Shown in pieces: positions 1 through 6,514 of a DNA stretch of 7,355 nt. The notes beneath the pieces are model-generated. The model made no database searches, was not told the origin of the DNA, and was given only the letters and a program-made list of their open reading frames with translations. The stretch is taken from positions 1 to 7,355 of the forward strand of contig APFI01000157.1 of assembly GCA_000403945.1 (NCBI GenBank), in the 5' to 3' direction. A program made the translations under genes and the position numbers. Each line of letters begins with the position of its first letter. Position 1 is the stretch's first letter. This stretch comes from Desulfovibrio sp. Dsv1 (GTDB lineage: Bacteria; Desulfobacterota; Desulfovibrionia; Desulfovibrionales; Desulfovibrionaceae).

Positions 1-365
1 GCTGTCGCGCCCCGTGTGACAAGAGCCCTGACCGGCATGCCATGCGCATCCGCTGCCAGATACGATTTTGTGTTAAGCCCTCCTTTGCGCGGATCATGTC
101 CCGATTACCTCCTCTCGCGCCCGCCGCATGTGGGTGAACCCTGCAATGACCGGCATCGTTCATCAGCCATGCGGGGTCCGGCTCGTCACTCGGAATTTCA
201 GGCAGTCGCTCCCACACCATTATCGCGCCAACGGATGAAGCGTCAGCGGGTGTCGCTCCATCCGCCAGGGGCGGGGAGCAGGTCTCGCCACGGAGCGTCC
301 GCGCGCATAACCCGGAAGACAGCATTGCCAAAGCGCCGGTTGTCGCGAGCCCCGCCGCCCGCAGG
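1..365 (-). pseudogene. IS5-family transposase remnant (N-terminal and central part, broken, runs off window start)
   Basis: Read on the minus strand from about 365 down to 1, three frames together give a recognisable IS5-type (IS427-like) transposase. In order I see ARDNRRF, then APWRDLLP, GGWSDTR, RFIRWRDNGV, a WERL segment, DEPDPAWLMNDAGHCRVH, PHAAGARGGN, and finally LAADAHGMPVRALVTRG. These match the family's RDNR, GAPWRDLP, RRWRDKGVWE, HxxAAGAKGGN and LAVDAHGMPV blocks. The first two catalytic Asp positions (in LMNDAGH and AADAHG) are kept; the third, a Glu, lies outside the window. It is dead: an in-frame TGA at 243-245 follows DTR, the frame slips near 211-215 (before WERL) and again near 73-76 (after the GL block). 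Upstream of ARDN the N-terminus is not clearly readable. I see no terminal inverted repeat. Family level is fairly sure; the subgroup is inference. Confidence 0.85.
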
Positions 366-516
366 CCATTATGGACATGTGTTCCTCGCTTGCGGTTGAT
401 GACAAGCGAATTATGCCCAAAATAAAATTCCACTTGTGCTTACCCTGCCTAGATAATTATCATTTCCGGCTTGTAAAGACCTTGCGCCGCCGCCCCGCAC
501 AGGCTACAATCCGTCA
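366..516. other. AT-richer spacer between the IS5 remnant and cobT
   Basis: No gene is supported here. The stretch is visibly richer in A and T than its surroundings, especially 409-475. It holds a 7-bp inverted repeat TCGCTTG/CAAGCGA (386-392 and 403-409, 10-base loop, no T-run, so not an intrinsic terminator), a perfect 10-bp palindrome GATAATTATC (452-461), and the likely cobT promoter at its downstream end. The extreme N-terminus and end of the IS5 element must fall somewhere between about 365 and 480, but I cannot place its boundary. Confidence 0.6.
482..510 (+). promoter_or_regulatory. Putative sigma70-type promoter of cobT
   Basis: A -35-like TTGCGC (482-487) and a -10-like TACAAT (505-510, five of six consensus bases) are separated by 17 bases. 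Transcription would begin about 7 bases after the -10, at or beside the cobT ATG at 517. This is a pattern match only; the -35 keeps just the TTG. Confidence 0.45.
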
Positions 517-1656
517 ATGGACAAGAAAATCAGTTTTACTCAGGCCGAATTGGAACGGCTTTTTCCAGGACTGCGCATTGAGCGTCCGCGCCGGGAGGAT
601 CTGGACGCGGCCCAAGCCCATCTGGACAATCTGACCAAGCCGCGCGGCAGTCTGGGGCGATTGGAAGAATTGGCCCGGCGTCTGTACGCCATGCGCCGTG
701 GCGAACTGCCGCTTTCCGTGAGCCCGGCCCTGATGCTGACAGTGGCCGGGGACCACGGCGTGGCCGCCCAAGGCGTTTCTCCTTTTCCCCAAGCCGTGAC
801 TAGGCAAATGGTCATGAATTTTCTGCACGGAGGGGCGGCGGTCAACGTGCTCTGTCGTTGCGGCGGCCTGGATTTGCGGGTGGTGGACGCCGGTTGCGCG
901 GGCGGGCCGTTCACGCCGCATCCCATACTGCTGGACCGGCGTCTGGGCGACGGCACGGCGGATATGAGCCGTGGCCCGGCCATGAGCCGCGAGACCTGCT
1001 TGGACGGTCTGTGCCGGGGCATGGATCTGGCCGCAGAGGCGGCCGGACGGGGTTACCGCTGCCTGGGCACGGGAGAAATGGGCATCGCCAACTCCACAGC
1101 GGGCACGGCCCTCTACTGCGCCCTGCTGGGCTTGGACCCGGACGCTGTCACCGGTCCCGGCGCGGGTTCCGATCCGGCCATGGTCCGGCACAAGGCGTGC
1201 ATCGTGCGCGAGTCCCTGCGTGTCAACGCGTCTCTGCTGGCATCCGGCGATCCGGTGGATATTCTGGCCGCCGTGGGCGGCTTTGAGATCACCGTGATAA
1301 GCGGCATCATGCTGGGCGCGGCGGCGCAACGGCTGCCCGTGCTGGTGGACGGCTTCATCTGCAGCGCGGCCTATGCGGCGGCTCTGGCCATCTGCCCGGC
1401 CCTGGCCGGCTATACCGTGCTTTCCCACGCCTCGGCCGAACCTGGACACAGCCCGGCGCTGTTCAGGCTGGCCCATGACGAAGCCGCCCCGGATGGCGGC
1501 GGGGAACCCTTGCTCCATCTGGGCATGCGCCTGGGCGAAGGCACGGGCGGGGCTCTGGCCTATCATCTGCTGTGCGGCGCGGCGGCCCTATATAATGATA
1601 TGGCCACCTTTGACGCGGCGGGCGTGACGGCCACCGAAGCGGACAGGACGGCGTAA
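517..1656 (+). CDS. cobT: CobT, nicotinate-nucleotide:dimethylbenzimidazole phosphoribosyltransferase
   Basis: This cytoplasmic enzyme moves phosphoribose from nicotinate mononucleotide to the lower-ligand base (5,6-dimethylbenzimidazole in the classic case), giving the alpha-ribotide that is attached to cobinamide in the nucleotide-loop step of cobamide synthesis. The 379 residues are slightly longer than the usual 340-360. Seen in order: TKPRGSLGRLEELA near residues 42-55, GDHGVAAQGVSPFPQ then FLHGGAAVNVL, GEMGIANSTAGTAL (the GEMGIxNxT block), VLVDGFI, SHASAEPGH, and LGEGTGG with Glu341 aligning with the catalytic Glu of Salmonella CobT. The ATG at 517 is the only possible start: no ATG, GTG or TTG lies in frame between the upstream stop (454-456) and it. 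It has no Shine-Dalgarno. The stop directly abuts the next gene. Many anaerobes attach other bases, so the real base substrate cannot be read from sequence. Confidence 0.95.
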   Translation: MDKKISFTQAELERLFPGLRIERPRREDLDAAQAHLDNLTKPRGSLGRLEELARRLYAMRRGELPLSVSPALMLTVAGDHGVAAQGVSPFPQAVTRQMVMNFLHGGAAVNVLCRCGGLDLRVVDAGCAGGPFTPHPILLDRRLGDGTADMSRGPAMSRETCLDGLCRGMDLAAEAAGRGYRCLGTGEMGIANSTAGTALYCALLGLDPDAVTGPGAGSDPAMVRHKACIVRESLRVNASLLASGDPVDILAAVGGFEITVISGIMLGAAAQRLPVLVDGFICSAAYAAALAICPALAGYTVLSHASAEPGHSPALFRLAHDEAAPDGGGEPLLHLGMRLGEGTGGALAYHLLCGAAALYNDMATFDAAGVTATEADRTA

Positions 1657-2664
1657 ATGGCGGCCAGTGAAGCTCCCGTGAGCGGCGCGATCAGCGCAGT
1701 TGACGCGACGCCCCTACTGGCGCTGGACGGCGTGAGCCGCCGCTTTACGGTGCGGCGCGGCTGGTTCGGGGAGCAACGGGAGCTTACCGCCGTGGATGAC
1801 GTGAGCTTCGGCCTGCGCCGCGGCGAAAGTCTCGGTCTGGTGGGTGAATCCGGCTGCGGCAAATCCACGCTGGGGCGTCTGGTCTGCGGTCTGCTGGCTC
1901 CTTCCGCGGGCCGGGTGCTGCTGGAGGGCAGGACGTTGCCCCCGGCCGGAGCGGACAGCTGGGCCGCCGGGCGCATTCAGATGGTTTTTCAGGATCCTTT
2001 TTCCTCGCTCAATCCGCGTCTTTCCGTGCGGGCTTCCGTGGCCGGACCCTTGGCCGCCCGGAGTAGTATGCCCCGCGCCGAGCGCCGCCGTCTGGCCGAC
2101 GAAATGCTTGCCACCGTGGGCCTGAAAGGGGTGGGCGGACGGTATCCGCATGAATTTTCCGGCGGCCAGCGCCAGCGTATCGCCGTGGCCAGGGCGCTGG
2201 TCACCAGACCGGACGTGATCGTCTGCGACGAACCGGTTTCAGCGCTGGACGCCTCTGTGCAGGCCCAAGTGCTCAATCTGCTGTGCGACGTGCAGGAACG
2301 CTTCGGCCCGGCCTATCTCTTCATCTCGCACGATCTGGCAGTGGTGGGCTTCGTCTGCCCGCGCATTCTGGTCATGTATTTGGGGCAGGTGGTGGAGGAT
2401 GCCCCGCGTGAACGGATGTTCGCGGGCGCGGCACATCCTTACAGCCAGGCCCTGCTGGCGGCCATGCCCATGGGTATAGGGGGAGAGCGTGGCGTGGAGT
2501 CTCTGCCGCAGGCACTGGAAGTGGAACTGCCCAGCCCGCTCAAGCCGCCGTCAGGCTGCCGTTTTCATCCGCGTTGCCCCAAAGCTGTGGGAATCTGCCG
2601 TAGCGAAGCCCCGGCGTGGAAGGAACTGGCCCCCGGCTGGCGGGTGCGCTGCCATCTGCTGTGA
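1657..2664 (+). CDS. Oligopeptide/dipeptide (Opp/Dpp)-family ABC transporter ATP-binding protein
   Basis: A 335-residue cytoplasmic ATPase that would drive import through a membrane permease pair supplied by a binding protein. Motifs: Walker A GESGCGKST (63-71), Q-loop in MVFQDPFSSLNP (the SSLNP form typical of OppF/DppF), signature SGGQRQ (168-173), Walker B VIVCDEP with Asp191 and Glu192, and H-loop His225 in ISHD. The C-terminal oligo_HPY extension carries AHPYSQALLAAMP and four cysteines, Cys301, Cys307, Cys314 and Cys332, in the usual CRFxPRC pattern; in some Opp/Dpp ATPases this set binds an iron-sulfur cluster. The ATG follows the cobT TAA with no gap, and AGGA at 1645-1648 can serve as its ribosome site, so it is probably translationally coupled to cobT. 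No permease, binding protein or second ATPase is in this window. The substrate is unknown: peptides are typical, and nickel or other solutes are possible in this family. Confidence 0.93.
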   Translation: MAASEAPVSGAISAVDATPLLALDGVSRRFTVRRGWFGEQRELTAVDDVSFGLRRGESLGLVGESGCGKSTLGRLVCGLLAPSAGRVLLEGRTLPPAGADSWAAGRIQMVFQDPFSSLNPRLSVRASVAGPLAARSSMPRAERRRLADEMLATVGLKGVGGRYPHEFSGGQRQRIAVARALVTRPDVIVCDEPVSALDASVQAQVLNLLCDVQERFGPAYLFISHDLAVVGFVCPRILVMYLGQVVEDAPRERMFAGAAHPYSQALLAAMPMGIGGERGVESLPQALEVELPSPLKPPSGCRFHPRCPKAVGICRSEAPAWKELAPGWRVRCHLL

Positions 2665-2697
2665 ACAAAAAACCGCTTTTGGCAGGGTGTGTGTGAA

Positions 2698-2731
2698 GGC
2701 CCTGCGGCCGTAAACCGTTTCCGCACGGGCC
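2698..2731. terminator. GC-rich hairpin between the convergent ABC ATPase gene and speA (possible terminator)
   Basis: GGCCCTGCGG (2698-2707) can pair with CCGCACGGGCC (2721-2731), giving ten base pairs with one bulged C and a 13-base loop; the right arm touches the speA stop codon. A competing shorter stem, GCAGGG (2682-2687) with CCCTGC (2700-2705), lies beside it. Read on the minus strand, the shorter stem is followed about ten bases later by a run of six T. Neither is a textbook intrinsic terminator, but the place between two convergent genes fits that role. Confidence 0.4.
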
Positions 2732-4647
2732 TATCTCTCGAAATAGGTGTAGCCGCGCAGACCGTTCTCAAAAGCCTGCATGACGGCGAAGCGCTCACTG
2801 GGCGAGATGCGGCCCTGGCGCACGGCCTGTTCGGCGGTGCTGCGCAAATCCTCAAGGATGCGGCGCGGGTCGTATTCCACATAGCTCAGAATGTCGGCCA
2901 CGGAGTCGCCGCGAATTTCACGCACGTATTCGTAGCTGCCATCTTCCGAGGCACGGATGGAGACCACGTTGGTGTCACCCATCAGGTTATGCAGGTCGCC
3001 CAGCGTCTCCTGATAGGCCCCTACCAGAAAGACACCCAGATAATACTCCTCGCCATCGCGCAGGGGATGCAGGTCTAGGGTGGACTTCATGCCCTGCAGG
3101 TCGATGAAGTGGTCGATACGGCCGTCTGAATCGCAGGTGATGTCTGAGATGATGCCCTGGCGTGAGGGAAATTCCTTGAGCCGGTGCACGGGCATGATCG
3201 GAAAGAGCTGATCAATGGCCCAAGAGTCGGGCAGGGACTGGAACACGCTGAAATTGCCGTAATAAATGTCCGCCAGGCTTACGTCGATATCCGCCAGGTC
3301 GCGGGGCACGTTCTTGAGCCGGGTTTTTTCCTGGGCGATGCGCATGATGATGGCCCAGAAAAAGCGCTCGGCCAGGGTGCGCTGGCGCAGGTTGACCCTA
3401 CCCGTAGAAAAAAGCTGTCGCATTTCGTCGCGGTAATAGATGGCGTCGTTGTAGCATTCCTGAAGATTGCGCAGGGAAATGCCGGAGAGCACCTCGCGCA
3501 GGTTGCGCACGGGTTCCGGTGCATCCTCGGGCAGCCCGTCGGGCAGCTGCACTTCCTCCACCACGCTGACGTCCAGAATATTGAAGAGCAGCACCGAATA
3601 ATAGGCTACTGTGGCCCGGCCGGATTCTGTGATGATATGCGGGTGTGACACCTGCTCCTCATCCAGGATGCTCATAACGGCTTCCACCACGTCCGCGCAG
3701 TATTCGTCCAGATTGTAGTTGCGCGAGGAAACGTAGTTGGTGTGCGATCCGTCGTAGTCCACGGCCAGACCGCCGCCCAGATCCAGATAGCCCATGGGCG
3801 CGCCTTCCTGCACCAGACCCACGTAGAGGCGCGCGCCTTCCATGACCCCGGTGCGGATGTCCCGAATGTTGGAGACTTGGGAGCCCAAGTGGTAGTGCAG
3901 CAGGCGAAAGCAGTCCAGCATGTCGTGGGCCTTGAGGGTGTCCACCACGTCCACGATCTGGGCCGGGGACATGCCGAAGGTGGAGCGCTCTCCTCCGGAA
4001 TCCGTCCAGTGTCCGCCCGCCTTGACCGCCAGTTTGGACCGCACGCCAAGGTTGGGCCGCACGCCCAGAGCCTTGGCGCGCTCCAGCAGCACGTCCAGCT
4101 CGCCGGGCATTTCCAGCACGAAAAAGACGTTGAAGCCCAAACGCAGGGCCTGAAGCCCCAAGTCGATGAATTCCTCGTCCTTGTAGCCGTTGCAGACGAT
4201 GCAGGCCTCGGCGTCGCGCATCAGCGAGACGGCGGCAATCAGTTCGGCCTTGGAGCCTACCTCCAGTCCGTGGTGGTAGCATGCGCCAAACTGGGCGATT
4301 TTTTCCACCACCTGCTGCTGCTGGTTGACCTTGATGGGGAATACACCCCGGTACTCGCCGGTGTAGCCCAGATTTTTGATGGCCTTGCGGAAGGATTCAT
4401 GGATGCTGGCAATGCGCGAATCCAGAATGTTTTCCACCCGCAGGAGCACGGGCATGTCGTAACCGCGTTCATGCAGCCCGGCGATGATTTCCGGTAGAGG
4501 GATCTGGGGCCCCTTGGAGCCCTGCGGGCAGACGACCACTTCGCCCGCGTCCGAAACATTGAAATAGCCGGCGCCCCAGTTGCGGATGCCGTAAAGTTCA
4601 ATGGAATCTTCCACCCGCCACTGCTGCAATGCGCGGTTTTTGGCCAA
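2731..4647 (-). CDS. speA: SpeA, biosynthetic arginine decarboxylase
   Basis: This PLP-dependent, Mg-dependent fold-III decarboxylase converts arginine to agmatine, the first step of the agmatine route to putrescine. At 638 residues it is near the E. coli length of 658 and looks complete. The N-terminus has the family's WRVEDSIELYGIRNWG. PLP-binding Lys106 sits in FPIKVNQQ, the start of the alanine-racemase-like barrel. HYHLGSQ (251-257), DLGGGLAVDYDGSHT (289-303) and ESGR (341-344) line the cofactor phosphate site, and Cys505 in DITCDSDGR is the likely active-site cysteine donated in the dimer. The start is TTG, chosen because a perfect AAGGAG (minus strand, 4654-4659) sits six bases before it and the protein begins where relatives begin. 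It converges on the ABC gene and diverges from the efflux pseudogene. No other polyamine gene is in the window. Confidence 0.96.
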   Translation of the reverse strand: MAKNRALQQWRVEDSIELYGIRNWGAGYFNVSDAGEVVVCPQGSKGPQIPLPEIIAGLHERGYDMPVLLRVENILDSRIASIHESFRKAIKNLGYTGEYRGVFPIKVNQQQQVVEKIAQFGACYHHGLEVGSKAELIAAVSLMRDAEACIVCNGYKDEEFIDLGLQALRLGFNVFFVLEMPGELDVLLERAKALGVRPNLGVRSKLAVKAGGHWTDSGGERSTFGMSPAQIVDVVDTLKAHDMLDCFRLLHYHLGSQVSNIRDIRTGVMEGARLYVGLVQEGAPMGYLDLGGGLAVDYDGSHTNYVSSRNYNLDEYCADVVEAVMSILDEEQVSHPHIITESGRATVAYYSVLLFNILDVSVVEEVQLPDGLPEDAPEPVRNLREVLSGISLRNLQECYNDAIYYRDEMRQLFSTGRVNLRQRTLAERFFWAIIMRIAQEKTRLKNVPRDLADIDVSLADIYYGNFSVFQSLPDSWAIDQLFPIMPVHRLKEFPSRQGIISDITCDSDGRIDHFIDLQGMKSTLDLHPLRDGEEYYLGVFLVGAYQETLGDLHNLMGDTNVVSIRASEDGSYEYVREIRGDSVADILSYVEYDPRRILEDLRSTAEQAVRQGRISPSERFAVMQAFENGLRGYTYFER

Positions 4648-4653
4648 CGTATT

Positions 4654-4659
4654 CTCCTT
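4654..4659 (-). promoter_or_regulatory. Shine-Dalgarno of speA, fixes the TTG start
   Basis: AAGGAG on the minus strand, with a spacing of six bases to the TTG at 4647-4645. It is the strongest ribosome site in the window and the main reason for preferring this unusual start. A stem CCGCC/GGCGG (4665-4678, GGGC loop) ends five bases upstream of it and could tune access. Confidence 0.8.
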
Positions 4660-4712
4660 GAGTGCCGCCGCCCGGCGGGGAACAATGAGGGCATGCGCCC
4701 CGAAGCCGCGCC

Positions 4713-4740
4713 ATTATGCCCTGAAAACGCGCAAAGTCAA
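4713..4740 (-). promoter_or_regulatory. Putative sigma70 promoter of speA
   Basis: On the minus strand TTGACT (4740-4735) and CATAAT (4718-4713) are separated by 16 bases, each matching five of six consensus bases. Transcription would start near 4706, leaving a leader of about 60 bases that contains the small hairpin before the Shine-Dalgarno. I see no known riboswitch in the leader. Confidence 0.65.
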
Positions 4741-4822
4741 TGTTAGCTGGCATTGCGGCCTCCGGGGCCTTCCGCCATGTCCGCACTTGACGAAGGGCGG
4801 GGCATACTTCATTTTTTAATAG

Positions 4823-4841
4823 CACATGTTGTCGACATGTG
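4823..4841. promoter_or_regulatory. 7-5-7 palindrome, candidate repressor operator upstream of the efflux adaptor
   Basis: CACATGT (4823-4829) and its exact complement ACATGTG (4835-4841) flank TGTCG; the centre also holds a perfect TGTCGACA palindrome (4830-4837). It ends 25 bases before the adaptor start codon, just downstream of an AT-rich stretch (4810-4820) and a -35-like TTGACG (4787-4792). The spacing and symmetry fit a TetR-family type operator, as is common for RND efflux operons, but no regulator gene is in the window. No T-run follows on either strand, so it is not a terminator. Confidence 0.45.
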
Positions 4842-4866
4842 GCCGCAATCCGTTTTGGGGACGATT

Positions 4867-5852
4867 ATGAGGCATTTTCCGTTGTTTGTTGTTGCCGCTG
4901 TTGGCGGTTCTGCTGACCGCCTGCCCGGGTGACGATGGCAAGATCGGCGGTCCGCCGCATGCTCCCGCACATGTACGGCCTGTGACGCGCGCCGGCGTGC
5001 CGCGCGTCTGCTGCATGAGGTGGACAATGTCAGGGTTTCGGCCACGGTGGGGGCAAGTCCGGGGGCACGGGCGAGATCCGGGAAATCCATTTCAAGTAAG
5101 GCCAGGACGTGCGGGAAGGGGATCCGCTGATCGGCATTGACCCGCGTCCCTTTGAGGCCGCATTGCGTGAAAAGCACGGCATGCTGGCCAAATCCCAGGT
5201 CCAGTTGAGCAAGGCCAACGAAACAAAATGCGCCGCTACGGCAGGCTGGTGGGCGGCGGCTATGTGAGCCGCGAGTCCTACAAGCAGGCCGCCACCGAAG
5301 CGACGGCCCTCAAGGCCACAGTGCAACCGAACAAGGCCGCCGTGGAAAGTGGCTACCCTGGATCTCTCGACAGCGCCTATCAGCGGCCATGTGGGCGCTC
5401 TCCATGTGAACAAGGGCAATATAGTCACCACGGACGACACGCCTGTGGTGACCATTGATACGCTCTCGCCCATCTATGTGAATTTTTCCGTGCCCGGGGT
5501 GCATCTACCGGCGATTCTGGAGCGCATGCGCCAAGGCGATGTCCATCAGGGCCACGCCCGCAGGCGGAACTGTGGAAAGCGGCCTGCTGACCTTGGTGGG
5601 ACAAGACTGTGGACACGCGTACTGGCGCTATCCGCATGCGCGGCACGTTCGAGAATTCTGACCGTCGCCTCTGACCCGGCCAGCTTGTGGAGGTGGGACT
5701 GCTCTGGGCGTGGCGCACGCACTGGTCGGCGGCAGGGACGACCGCGCCGTGTACCGCAAGGTCAAGGTGCTCTCCGAGCATTAGGGCGCGTCAGCGTGGT
5801 GGACGGTCAAGTGCGGCTGGTGCCGGGTCTGGCGGTGCAGGTTCTGGAATAA
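4867..5852 (+). pseudogene. RND efflux periplasmic adaptor (membrane fusion, AcrA/MexA-type lipoprotein), heavily degraded
   Basis: Stitching three frames gives a recognisable adaptor that would link an RND pump to an outer-membrane channel. An ATG at 4867 with GGGGA before it starts a signal peptide; after a slip near 4882-4894 comes LPLLAVLLTAC, a lipobox. Then APAHVRPVTRAGVPR, LLHEVDNVRVSATV, GEIREIHF, GDPLIGIDPRPFEAAL, SQVQLSKANE, RLVGGGYVSRESYKQA, LDLSTAPISGHVGALHVNKGN, LSPIYVNFSVP, TVDTRTGAIRMRGTFEN, PGQLVEVGLL and VDGQVRLVPGLAVQVLE. Frame changes fall near 4885, 5005, 5060, 5225, 5347, 5545, 5600, 5703 and 5784. In-frame nonsense codons are TAA at 5097-5099 and TGA at 5672-5674 (probably from Trp, in the RRLWPGQ block). 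At about 328 codons it is also shorter than the usual 370-400, so small deletions are likely. No pump gene follows. Confidence 0.9.
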
Positions 5853-5853
5853 C

Positions 5854-5872
5854 ATCCGCGCCGGATTTTTTT
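5854..5872 (+). terminator. Small Rho-independent terminator after the adaptor pseudogene
   Basis: ATCCG (5854-5858) pairs with CGGAT (5862-5866) over a three-base loop, and a run of T follows to 5872. It begins right after the TAA of the adaptor pseudogene and overlaps the stop codon of the converging YigZ-family gene. The stem is short, so efficiency is uncertain. Its place suggests that the adaptor gene stood last, or alone, in its transcript. Confidence 0.55.
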
Positions 5873-6512
5873 ATCCGTCGTCTGCATCAGTTTCCAGAAT
5901 CCGGCAGAGCGCCGCGCCATTGCTCGCACCGGCCACAGCCCTGCAAAAGGCCGCCGTCTGTTCTTCCGGCAGGCTGAGGTGCAGCCGGGCTCCGGTCTGG
6001 TAGTCCTCGCTCGTGATCTTGGCCTCAAAGGCGGGCAAAAGGCGACGCAGCGCGTCCAGGTGAGCGTAGCCCACAGTGCATTCCATCCGGGACAGCGGCA
6101 CCTGTTCGGTCAGGGCCAGACCTGCCAGATTTTCGCGCACCGAATTCTGATAGGCCCGCACCAGCCCGCCGGTGCCCAGCTTGACCCCGCCGAACCAGCG
6201 CGTCACCACCACGCAGATTTCCCCGATGCCGCAGTGCAGCAGCACTTGCAACATGGGCCGCCCGGCCGTACCGTGGGGTTCGCCGTCGTCTGAGGAGCCT
6301 ATGCGGGCGGTGTGGCCCGGCGCGCCTGCGGCATAGGCCCAGCAGTTGTGGGTGGCGTCGGCGTTGGTCCGGCGAATGGATTCCACAAAGGCCCGCGCGG
6401 CATCCAGTCCCGGAGTATGGGCGCAGTGGGTCAGAAAGCGGCTGCGGCGGATGAGCAACTCCGTGCAGTGGGGCCGGTCCGGCCCGGCGGCGGGTATGGG
6501 ATAACGCGCCAT
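5871..6512 (-). CDS. yigZ: IMPACT/YigZ family protein (UPF0029 plus DUF1949)
   Basis: An intact 213-residue cytoplasmic protein, close to the 204 of E. coli YigZ. The N-terminal UPF0029/IMPACT domain (about 15-125) shows THNCWAY, SSDDGEPHGTAGRPML (73-88) and VVVTRWFGGVKLGTGGLVRAY (101-121), the hallmark blocks of the family. The C-terminal ferredoxin-like DUF1949 domain (about 138-205) follows. Its biochemical role is not settled; eukaryotic IMPACT binds GCN1 and damps GCN2 signalling, and the bacterial protein has been linked to nucleic-acid or translation-factor binding. The ATG at 6512-6510 is preferred over an in-frame TTG-type extension back to 6779, because that extension is the shadow of the cupin fragment and has no family similarity. 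The start lies two bases after the cupin fragment's stop, indicating an operon with coupled translation; only a weak GGAA lies upstream. Confidence 0.93.
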   Translation of the reverse strand: MARYPIPAAGPDRPHCTELLIRRSRFLTHCAHTPGLDAARAFVESIRRTNADATHNCWAYAAGAPGHTARIGSSDDGEPHGTAGRPMLQVLLHCGIGEICVVVTRWFGGVKLGTGGLVRAYQNSVRENLAGLALTEQVPLSRMECTVGYAHLDALRRLLPAFEAKITSEDYQTGARLHLSLPEEQTAAFCRAVAGASNGAALCRILETDADDG

Positions 6513-6514
6513 GA

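Noticed and set aside
275..289. Minus-strand GAGACCTGC core resembling the B12 box of a cobalamin riboswitch near cobT
   Set aside because: It encodes WRDLL of the IS5 transposase, lies on the strand opposite to cobT, and the other conserved riboswitch elements are absent.
16..399. Plus-strand 127-codon open frame at the window start
   Set aside because: It is antisense to the IS5 transposase remnant and shows no protein-like pattern.
386..409. TCGCTTG/CAAGCGA stem as a terminator
   Set aside because: No T-run follows on either strand, and the stem is only seven bases with a ten-base loop.
514..1566. Long minus-strand open frame (350 codons) opposite cobT
   Set aside because: It is antisense to a clear CobT protein, has low-complexity basic and His/Gln-rich composition and no recognisable domain; a GC-rich shadow frame.
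5424..5452. Perfect 8-bp inverted repeat GTCACCAC/GTGGTGAC
   Set aside because: It lies inside the adaptor pseudogene and follows from two conserved VT-rich coding blocks (NIVTT and PVVTI); no sign of regulatory use.
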